Source of the DNA: Candidatus Solibacter sp.
GTDB lineage: Bacteria > Acidobacteriota > Terriglobia > Bryobacterales > Bryobacteraceae
Reading direction: 5' to 3'
DNA: 7,258 nt
NCBI GenBank assembly: GCA_017883355.1
Contig: JADGNS010000220.1
Coordinates: 1-7,258 of the forward strand
A model generated the notes under the pieces. The model worked only from the letters and a program-made list of their open reading frames with translations, was not told where the DNA came from and did not search any database. The position numbers and the translations under genes are program-made. Every line of letters starts with the position of its first letter. Position 1 is the first letter of the stretch. Positions 1 through 5,730 of the stretch are shown here, one piece after another.

Positions 1-3000
1 GTCGTAGCTCTGCAGGCCGTAGTTGTTCTCGAGGTTGTAATTGTCCAGCGCGGTGTTGGAACTGGTGGCCTGTGAAGTGTTGCCGGTGCCGAGGGCGCGG
101 CCCCAGGTGAAATTGCTGGTGGCCGAGACGCCGTGGAAATCGCGGATGCGGTGGGTGACGAACAGCGCATTGTAGTTGCCGAAACCAAGGGCGGTGTTCA
201 ACAGATAGGTATACCCTTGGCTGGGCTGACCGGTGGCGAGGGGCTGGGCCACCAGGCTGCGGCCGAGTGTCCAACCTGGAGCCTTGTACAGCGCGGTCCA
301 CAGATCGGACACCGCCGTATTCTTGATCGCAGTGGCGTTCTTGGATGCCACCGCGGCGGTACAACTCGCGAAGCCGGCGCAATAGGCGCCGCTGGTGCCG
401 CCGAGCGCGGATTCAAAGAACGGCTGCGCGGCCGGTGTCCCACCCGAGTTCACCGCGAAGTAAGTCTGGGCAAAAGCATTGGCGAAGGTCTGGCCGCCCA
501 GCGTGGTCATGTACGGAACCGAATCCAGGTTGATGGGCAGCAGCTCGTTGCGGATGATGCGGCCGATGTAGCCCACTTCCATGCTCACCGTCTTGTTGAT
601 CTGGCGTTGCAGGCTCACCGTCAGGTTCTCGGTCCGTTCCGGCCGGTACTTGGGGTCGAGCGCCGTCACGTCGGATGCGCCGGCGTTACCGCCCACGCCC
701 GGCTGATACGGTTGAGACAGCGTTGGGGAAACGAATGGCAGCGGAGCGGACAAGCCGTCCGGTCCGACGCGGAAGGCCGTGCTCGGGTCGACACCGTTGT
801 TGCCCAGGCACTGTCCCGTCCGGCTGACGCCGGTGCAGGATACGGCCTGCAACAGGCCCGGAGGCAGCAGTGGCACCAGCAACTGATTTACGCCGTTCAG
901 ACGGCCGAAGAGGCGGCCGTAACCGACGCGCAATACCGTCGAGTTGCTGCCCAGCAGTGTGCCCAGGATGCCGTCGGTGTACTTGGGATTCCAGGCCACC
1001 GAAACGCGCGGGCTGAAACCCGCATAGAACGGATTGTAGGGGTACTTCAGGCCCGTACCGACGTTGTTCACGGTAGCGAAGGCGAGCGTCGGGTTGTAAA
1101 CCGTGCCGGCCAACGCCGCCTTTTGCCGCTGCGCCATGTAACTCGCCGCGTCCACCTGGGAACCGTCGGCATAAGTCATGGTTACCTGCTTGGAATTGGC
1201 TTCGTGCGGCGGCATTTCCAACTGGTAACTCATGCCGTAGGAGATGGTGACCGATGGTTTCACGTGCCATGTGTCGGTAAAGTAGCTGTTGTAGTAGGGA
1301 ATCACGCTCTGCGCCAGGGCGCTGGCCCCAATCGGTCCGAGCGCCAGGTTGCTGCCGGAGCGCGTGTAGACCAACTGCGACTGGCTCACCATGCCCGTTA
1401 CATAGGAGTAATAGGTGTTGAAGGTGCTCGCCTGGTTGGCGGGCATGCCCGTCGGATAGCTGAAGTTGCCGAAGTTGATGTTGGAAGACGTGACCTGGTA
1501 GACGATCTGGTTGTTGATGCCCTGGCCGTTATCGGTGCGCGAATGCTGGTCGTAGTTGCGCTGATAGGAACCGCCCACCTGGATCAGATGGTTGCCCTTG
1601 ATGATGGTCAAGTCGTCTTTCAGCAGGTTGTCCTGGCCGTCCCAATAACGGGTGCGCGTGTTCTGCGTGTTCACGTTGTAGGGGATGAGCGCGTTGGTAC
1701 TCTCACCGGCAATCTCCACCGCGCCGCCGAGGCCCGCCAACTGCGGCGGATCGCCGAGGCTGAACCACTGCCAGAAGTTGCGCGAGTAGTTCCAGCGGAG
1801 ATCGTTGGTGATGGTGGGCGTGATGGCGCTCGTCAGACCCAGCACCCAGAACGAGGGTTTTTGTACGCGCGGCGCTGTCGCCAGCGGCTGTCCCAGAGTG
1901 CCACCCTTAAGGCCGCCGATGTCCACCTGGTTGGTAGTCAGATTGGTGACCGTGGTGTAGCGGTAGGTGGCGAAGAAGCGGTTCTTCTCGTTGAAATCGT
2001 GATCGATGCGGGCCACGTAGGAGTTCGAAGTGAGTGGCGCGCGAACCGTGGAAATGTAGCCGCCCACATTGACTCCGTCACCCGCGGCGCCCGTAAAATC
2101 GGTCGGCAAGGGCATAAACTGCCAGATGTTCGAAACCACCTGGCTGAGGCCGATCCCGCGGGGATCGCACAGGCTGGTTCCGCACTGCGCCGGTTGATAG
2201 GTAACGCCACCCACCGTGACCGGATTGGGGTTGAGGTTGTACGCCTGGAATTTGCCGCCGGCGTCGGCTATCTGGATGACGCCAGCCCGCAACAGCAGGG
2301 AGGGCGAGTTGCGCTCGTAGGATCCAACGTTGGGGAATTTGCTGCCTTCGTAATTGACGAAGAAGTACGTCTTGCCGCCCAGAACCTTGGGGGACAGCAC
2401 GCCGCCCAGCGCGCCGCCGAAGCGGCTGCGGTGATTGGAAACCAGCGGGGTGTAGGCCAGACCTCCGGACGGGGTGTGATTGTTGCTCCAACTGTTGGCG
2501 GCGCCGATATTGGTGGCGAAGTAGAACCCGTACGCAGCGCCGTGATAGTTGTTGGTGCCGCGCTTGGTCACCATCTGAACCTGGGAGCCGATGGAACCGG
2601 AGAAGTCGGCGGTCTGATTGAAGCTGCCCACCTTGAACTCTTCGATACTCTCGACGGGGGTCGGCACAACGCCGGAGGGGCTGCCGTTGGTCTGCGTGCC
2701 GCCGGTGCCGGTGAAGTTAGTCACATAGCTGGTATTGTTGCCGGCCATGTCGTCGGAGTTGTTGCCGCCATCGAGCGTGAACACGTTCTGGTCCGAGAAC
2801 GACCCGGCCGTCATACCGCTGGGCGTAGTGCCGGGCTGCAGCACCGCGAGCGTAGACACGTCGCGGCCCATGTTGGGCAGCAGCATCAAGGCGGCGCTGG
2901 TCAGCGTGTTGCCTACCGTGGCATTGGTGGTCTGCAAATCCGCGCCCACCGATGCCGCCACCTCAACGGTAGTGGTGGTGGAGCCGATCTTGAGCATCGC

Positions 3001-3351
3001 GTTGACCGTCATCGTGGTGCCCACGTCGACCTTCTGCGCGCCGATCTTATGTACCGTGAAGCCCTGCTTGCTGACATAGATCGCGTAGGTTCCGGGCGAT
3101 ACGTTCACCACCACGTAGCGGCCGGTATCGTTGGTCAGCGTAGTCTGGCTGCTGCCGGTGGCCGAGTCCACGATGCGGACTTCGGCTCCCGCGACGGCGG
3201 CGTTTTGCTCATCCGTGACCAGGCCTGCGAGGGTGGCGGACGAAGTTGCTTGGGACCAGGCTGCGGTGGTCCCGAAGCCTAAAAGAATTGCCAGGCTAAG
3301 AAGCAAAAGCCTGGAGATAGAGATGGAACTACCGATACCGCGAAACTTCAT
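1..3351 (-). CDS. Oar-like TonB-dependent outer-membrane receptor, C-terminus beyond window
   Basis: Outer-membrane receptor expected to import a large ligand using TonB energy; the substrate cannot be told from sequence. The frame is open without a stop from ATG at 3349-3351 to the left edge, giving 1117 residues. Residues 1-35 form a signal peptide (basic start, Leu-rich core, cleavage near AWSQA). Residues about 38-122 are a carboxypeptidase-regulatory-like beta-sandwich (LAGLVTDEQNAAVAGAEV, then NDTGRYV, SPGTYAIYVSKQGF). Residues about 140-270 are the plug, with FTLDGGNNSD, the ESIEEFKV motif and VTKRGTNNYHGAAYGF. The remainder is aromatic-rich barrel, including LDPKYRPERTENLTVSLQRQ near 910-930. 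Family members are usually about 1,100-1,300 residues, so probably 50-200 are missing. The start is supported by GAGGAG 10 nt upstream. The only cysteines I find form three close pairs (390/395, 839/848, 991/997). No SusD-like partner lies next to it. Family assignment is secure; the ligand is unknown. Confidence 0.93.
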   Translation of the reverse strand, partial: MKFRGIGSSISISRLLLLSLAILLGFGTTAAWSQATSSATLAGLVTDEQNAAVAGAEVRIVDSATGSSQTTLTNDTGRYVVVNVSPGTYAIYVSKQGFTVHKIGAQKVDVGTTMTVNAMLKIGSTTTTVEVAASVGADLQTTNATVGNTLTSAALMLLPNMGRDVSTLAVLQPGTTPSGMTAGSFSDQNVFTLDGGNNSDDMAGNNTSYVTNFTGTGGTQTNGSPSGVVPTPVESIEEFKVGSFNQTADFSGSIGSQVQMVTKRGTNNYHGAAYGFYFATNIGAANSWSNNHTPSGGLAYTPLVSNHRSRFGGALGGVLSPKVLGGKTYFFVNYEGSKFPNVGSYERNSPSLLLRAGVIQIADAGGKFQAYNLNPNPVTVGGVTYQPAQCGTSLCDPRGIGLSQVVSNIWQFMPLPTDFTGAAGDGVNVGGYISTVRAPLTSNSYVARIDHDFNEKNRFFATYRYTTVTNLTTNQVDIGGLKGGTLGQPLATAPRVQKPSFWVLGLTSAITPTITNDLRWNYSRNFWQWFSLGDPPQLAGLGGAVEIAGESTNALIPYNVNTQNTRTRYWDGQDNLLKDDLTIIKGNHLIQVGGSYQRNYDQHSRTDNGQGINNQIVYQVTSSNINFGNFSYPTGMPANQASTFNTYYSYVTGMVSQSQLVYTRSGSNLALGPIGASALAQSVIPYYNSYFTDTWHVKPSVTISYGMSYQLEMPPHEANSKQVTMTYADGSQVDAASYMAQRQKAALAGTVYNPTLAFATVNNVGTGLKYPYNPFYAGFSPRVSVAWNPKYTDGILGTLLGSNSTVLRVGYGRLFGRLNGVNQLLVPLLPPGLLQAVSCTGVSRTGQCLGNNGVDPSTAFRVGPDGLSAPLPFVSPTLSQPYQPGVGGNAGASDVTALDPKYRPERTENLTVSLQRQINKTVSMEVGYIGRIIRNELLPINLDSVPYMTTLGGQTFANAFAQTYFAVNSGGTPAAQPFFESALGGTSGAYCAGFASCTAAVASKNATAIKNTAVSDLWTALYKAPGWTLGRSLVAQPLATGQPSQGYTYLLNTALGFGNYNALFVTHRIRDFHGVSATSNFTWGRALGTGNTSQATSSNTALDNYNLENNYGLQSYD

Positions 3352-3361
3352 TTTCCCAATT

Positions 3362-3367
3362 CTCCTC
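3362..3367 (-). promoter_or_regulatory. Ribosome binding site of the TonB-dependent receptor
   Basis: On the minus strand GAGGAG lies 10 nt before the ATG at 3349-3351. It decides this start, because the resulting N-terminus is a proper signal peptide. Confidence 0.75.
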
Positions 3368-3427
3368 AGAGTTACGTAGATCGAGACAGTTGCCCGATGC
3401 TCCCCGTGCTTAGGGAGTATTGGACCG

Positions 3428-3457
3428 AGTCTAGTGCGGTCACCCCGGTCTAGTCAA
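3428..3457 (-). promoter_or_regulatory. Sigma-70-type promoter of the TonB-dependent receptor
   Basis: Read on the minus strand, TTGACT (3457 to 3452) is followed after 18 bp by TAGACT (3433 to 3428), matching 5/6 and 4/6 of the housekeeping consensus. Directly upstream of the -35 is an A/T-rich run containing AAATATTTTTC (about 3458-3468), which resembles an UP element. The predicted start near 3421 gives a leader of about 70 nt. That leader holds a small hairpin (CTCCC at 3400-3404 with GGGAG at 3413-3417). The heptamer ACTAGAC occurs at both promoter boxes (3454-3448 and 3435-3429), 19 bp apart, and could be a regulator site. The promoter is inferred from motif match only. Confidence 0.55.
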
Positions 3458-3468
3458 GAAAAATATTT

Positions 3469-3626
3469 GGATGGGGAAGAGAAGCTAAATTATTGAATTA
3501 AATCGTGTAGAAAGCCGACAGCACTCTATGAATTTACGGAGATTTGGGCGCAAAACAGGACCGGTGCGTGGAGAAAATAGGCGATGGGACTACGCGTACT
3601 AGACGCCCGGTAGGGGATGCGTCCTG
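3469..3626. other. Intergenic spacer between methyltransferase stop and receptor promoter
   Basis: No convincing gene is seen. The left half (about 3484-3510) is A/T-rich compared with the surrounding genes. The right half holds an 8-bp palindrome TACGCGTA (3591-3598) and a weak hairpin (GACGC 3602-3606 with GCGTC 3619-3623, 12-nt loop) just past the methyltransferase stop. No T-run follows it on the minus strand, so it is a poor intrinsic terminator. Another ACTAGAC heptamer lies at 3598-3604 in the opposite orientation to those in the receptor promoter. Confidence 0.4.
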
Positions 3627-4271
3627 TCACTTCACCGCCAGCCAGGCCAGAAACAAGCCGTCCGGCTCGACGTCTTCCCAGTAGGACACGAAGCGGCTGG
3701 AAACTTCGCGGCAATCGCGCCGCAGCAGGCGTTCGAGCTGTTTGCGGGTGAACCATTTCTCCCATTCCGGAGTGTGCAGGCGGCCCCAGTGTTCGGCGTT
3801 TTTATCGATGATGGCGATGCGGCCGCCGGGTTTTACGACGCGGCAGATTTCGCTCACCGCCTTTTCGATCTCCACGGCATGTTCCAGGCTCTCGGTGGCG
3901 TAGGCGCCGTCGAAGAAGGCATCCTCGAAGGGCAACTCCGTCATGGCGCCGGCGCGGGTGTGAATTCCGGCGGGGACATAGCGCAGCATCTCCTCGGAGA
4001 TATCGAGGCCCCAGAGTTCGGCGCGCGGTTCCTGATCGTGAAAGACGCGTGCGAAGCGGCCCTTGCCGCAGCCCACGTCCAGGACGCGGCGGCCGGCGAG
4101 ATCGCCGAGATGATCGCGGATCAACTTGACGTGATAGATTCGCGGATCGATGGTGGAGGGGAAGTTCTCCTCGTCGCGCGCGGCTTCGTCGAACGAGGAT
4201 TGAATGCGGGCGCGCAACTCAGGGGTGAGCTGCGCGCCTGGCTTGCTGGAGAAGAGATGCTTCCAGTTCAA
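3627..4271 (-). CDS. Class I SAM-dependent methyltransferase (Methyltransf_11 type)
   Basis: A soluble 214-residue Rossmann-fold methyltransferase; the methyl acceptor is unknown. Motif I is VLDVGCGKG at residues 63-71, the SAM-binding glycine loop. The acidic end of strand beta-2 is LWGLDIS (86-92), with Asp90 expected to hold the SAM ribose. The motif II region is FDGAYATESLEH (120-131), and post-motif strand VVKPGGRIAIID (145-156) is typical of Methyltransf_11/UbiE-like enzymes. Residues 1-60 are a helical cap that probably shapes the acceptor site. The C-terminal tail is aromatic and could cover it. I choose TTG at 4271 because GAGGAAGG sits 7 nt upstream and no nearby ATG is in frame; the frame remains open further upstream, so a longer form is not excluded. 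It is co-directional with the phosphofructokinase gene upstream. The fold is secure, the function is open. Confidence 0.88.
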   Translation of the reverse strand: MNWKHLFSSKPGAQLTPELRARIQSSFDEAARDEENFPSTIDPRIYHVKLIRDHLGDLAGRRVLDVGCGKGRFARVFHDQEPRAELWGLDISEEMLRYVPAGIHTRAGAMTELPFEDAFFDGAYATESLEHAVEIEKAVSEICRVVKPGGRIAIIDKNAEHWGRLHTPEWEKWFTRKQLERLLRRDCREVSSRFVSYWEDVEPDGLFLAWLAVK

Positions 4272-4278
4272 TGCGAAA

Positions 4279-4286
4279 CCTTCCTC
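4279..4286 (-). promoter_or_regulatory. Ribosome binding site selecting a TTG start
   Basis: GAGGAAGG on the minus strand lies 7 nt before the TTG at 4271. It is the reason for preferring this rare start codon for the methyltransferase. The outer edge of the REP-like repeat is only 10 nt further upstream. Confidence 0.65.
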
Positions 4287-4296
4287 GAAAATAGGT

Positions 4297-4347
4297 GTGG
4301 GGCAGGCAATCTTGCCTGCAGCCGCCTATTCAGGCGGCTTTTGCGGG
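4297..4347 (+). repeat. REP-like unit 1
   Basis: The GTGGGGCAG head starts at 4297. Hairpin 1 spans 4302-4319 (GCAGGCA / TGCCTGC, 4-nt loop). Hairpin 2 spans 4320-4339 (AGCCGCCT / AGGCGGCT, loop ATTC) and is followed by TTTGCGGG. On the plus strand hairpin 2 plus the T-run (4339-4342) is terminator-like, though no plus-strand gene ends here. Confidence 0.75.
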
Positions 4348-4362
4348 CGATGCGTGAGTCTT

Positions 4363-4412
4363 CCGGCAAACGCCGGCTGAAAGCCGGCGGCAGCCAGGAT
4401 TGGCTGCCCCAC
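4363..4412 (-). repeat. REP-like unit 2
   Basis: Read from 4412 leftwards, it has the same head as unit 1. Hairpin 1 covers 4407-4390 (GCAGCCA / TGGCTGC). Hairpin 2 covers 4389-4371 (CGCCGGCT / AGCCGGCG, loop TTC) and is followed by TTTGCCGG. On the transcribed strand of the phosphofructokinase gene it lies 10 nt after the stop codon, so it may form the 3' end hairpins of that mRNA. Confidence 0.75.
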
Positions 4413-4422
4413 ATTCGCCAAC

Positions 4423-5607
4423 TTATGCCCGCGTCAGGAAAATCGGCAGGCCGACTTTTCGATCGTAGATGGGGCGGTAACGCTCGGTGTTGTACATGGT
4501 GGCCACTTCCACGTGGCGGGGTCCGAGTTTGGGATCGGGAATCCCGACCATGCGGTAACAGCCGTTGGAGATGGCCGTCATGAGGCCCCGCTCGCCTTTG
4601 GCGATAGCGTCCAGGGCCATCCCGGCGAAGGTGGAGGCGACCATGCGGTCGACGAAATCGGCGCTCCCGGAGCGCAGATCGTAGGTCAGGTCGCTGACGA
4701 TGGTTTCCTCCCCGGTGGCGCTCTTGATCTCATTGCTGAGGTCTTCGGCCACCGACATCTTCTTGCGATGTCCGAAGGCGTCGGCTTCGCCGTATTCCTT
4801 CACGGTGTAGCCTTCCCACTCGGCGCCCTCGCTCAGCACGGCCAGCGAGTAGTTGCTCGGGTTGTTCTTTTTATCCGTGACCAGCAGCTCGATCAGCTTG
4901 TGCAGATCCACCTTGTACTCCGGAATGCAGCAGCGCACGCTGGTGACGTACGCGGTGTAGAGCGCGGTGTAGCCGGCGTCGCGGCCGAATACGCGGAACA
5001 GGCCAACGCGTTCGTGGGAGCCGACCGTGGTGCGCTGCCGCTCAATGGCGTCCATGGCGCGCGTGATGGCGGTGGAGAACCCGATGCAATACTCGGTGTT
5101 CTGCACGTCGTTATCCATGGTCTTCGGAACGGCGATCACGTTGAAGCCCTGGCGGTCGAGTTCCGCGGCATAACTCAGGGTGTCGTCGCCGCCGATGGCG
5201 ATGAGGTAATCCAGGTTAAGGGTCTCGATGTTCTTGAGCACCGCCTTGGTGACATCGAAGACTTTGGAGGTCACGCCCTTCTTGGTAGACTCGTTGACCG
5301 GGAATTCCTGGCCTTCGAGCACCGGGGGCAGCTTCTTCATCTTGGACGGGTTGGTGCGCGAGCTGTGCAGATAGGTGCCGCCGGTGCGGTCGATGGTGCG
5401 GGTGTTCTCGCGATTCAGCGGCAGCACGTAGCGGGTGCGGCTCGCCGGATCCTGCAGGTTGACGTGCGTCAGACCTTCCCAGCCGCGGCGAATTCCGATC
5501 ACCTCGCAGCCGATTTCACTTCCACCGTATACCACGGTCTTGATCACGGAATTCAGTCCCGGAACGTCGCCGCCACCCGTGAGAATACCGATACGCTTCG
5601 CAGCCAT
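4423..5607 (-). CDS. pfp: 6-phosphofructokinase family enzyme, predicted pyrophosphate-dependent
   Basis: Cytosolic glycolytic enzyme making fructose 1,6-bisphosphate from fructose 6-phosphate; 394 residues against about 320 for E. coli PfkA. The phosphate-donor loop is GGGDVPGLN (11-19). GGDDT (139-143) and PKTMDND (161-167) follow; Asp165 corresponds to the catalytic base Asp127 of E. coli PfkA. FGRDAGYTA (207-215) corresponds to the MGR substrate motif, SEGA (259-262) to the Glu222 region, and LRSGSADFVDR (311-321) to the C-terminal sugar-phosphate site. Asp142 and Lys162 stand where ATP enzymes usually have Gly104 and Gly124. This pair is the classic mark of PPi-using PFKs, which work reversibly. 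ATG at 5607 has CTCCTC complement GAGGAG 5 nt upstream. The gene ends at TAA (4423-4425), right before the REP-like pair. Family secure; donor inferred. Confidence 0.9.
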   Translation of the reverse strand: MAAKRIGILTGGGDVPGLNSVIKTVVYGGSEIGCEVIGIRRGWEGLTHVNLQDPASRTRYVLPLNRENTRTIDRTGGTYLHSSRTNPSKMKKLPPVLEGQEFPVNESTKKGVTSKVFDVTKAVLKNIETLNLDYLIAIGGDDTLSYAAELDRQGFNVIAVPKTMDNDVQNTEYCIGFSTAITRAMDAIERQRTTVGSHERVGLFRVFGRDAGYTALYTAYVTSVRCCIPEYKVDLHKLIELLVTDKKNNPSNYSLAVLSEGAEWEGYTVKEYGEADAFGHRKKMSVAEDLSNEIKSATGEETIVSDLTYDLRSGSADFVDRMVASTFAGMALDAIAKGERGLMTAISNGCYRMVGIPDPKLGPRHVEVATMYNTERYRPIYDRKVGLPIFLTRA

Positions 5608-5655
5608 GATTGCTCCTCTTCTTCGATATGGTTATCTTGCAGATTGGAAAATCTC

Positions 5656-5661
5656 ATTATA
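5656..5661 (-). promoter_or_regulatory. Candidate -10 box for the phosphofructokinase gene
   Basis: A perfect TATAAT on the minus strand would start transcription near 5649 and leave a leader of about 42 nt. No good -35 is visible 16-18 bp upstream, where the sequence is GC-rich. A 5-bp inverted repeat (AGATT 5641-5645, AATCT 5650-5654) covers the predicted start and may be an operator. The same A/T-rich block could serve the plus strand (TTGCAG 5637-5642, 15 bp, TATAAG 5658-5663) for the divergent PqaA-like gene. A weaker plus-strand option is TTGCCG 5671-5676 with GATACA 5693-5698. Confidence 0.35.
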
Positions 5662-5730
5662 AGGGATGGCTTGCCGTTTCGCGCGCAGGCCCGATACACG
5701 GCGGGGTAGTATGGCTGAGGGGGAATCAGC

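Larger units (their letters stand above)
4297..4412. repeat. Inverted pair of REP-like double-hairpin units (BIME-like)
   Basis: Two ~50-nt units face each other around a 15-nt centre (4348-4362). Each begins at its outer end with GTGGGGCAG and contains two consecutive hairpins followed by TTTGC. They differ by eight substitutions and one loop indel. Six of the substitutions form three compensatory base-pair exchanges, so the fold is maintained while the sequence drifts. The pair starts 10 nt after the phosphofructokinase stop and ends 10 nt before the methyltransferase ribosome site, filling the spacer. The GTGG head followed by an imperfect palindrome resembles REP elements moved by RAYT (Y1 tyrosine) transposases, but no such gene is in the window. 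In a shared transcript the hairpins could act as a partial terminator or as protection against decay. Confidence 0.8.

Noticed and set aside
133..3282. A 1049-codon open frame on the plus strand opposite the TonB-dependent receptor.
   Set aside because: It is in exact codon register with the receptor on the other strand and exists because that gene uses no TTA, CTA or TCA codon after residue 24. Its translation has no recognisable domain and is rich in Arg, Gly, His and Val, as expected of an antisense shadow, while the receptor has a signal peptide, domains and promoter.
3602..3623. Hairpin just after the methyltransferase stop as a terminator.
   Set aside because: The stem is only 5 bp with a 12-nt loop and no T-run follows it on the minus strand.
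3774..4583. A 269-codon plus-strand frame opposite the methyltransferase, running into the repeat and the end of the phosphofructokinase gene.
   Set aside because: It is in register with the methyltransferase, crosses the palindromic spacer and has no family resemblance.
4513..5709. A 398-codon plus-strand frame opposite the phosphofructokinase.
   Set aside because: Same codon-register shadow effect; the minus-strand protein contains every PFK active-site motif and the plus frame has none.
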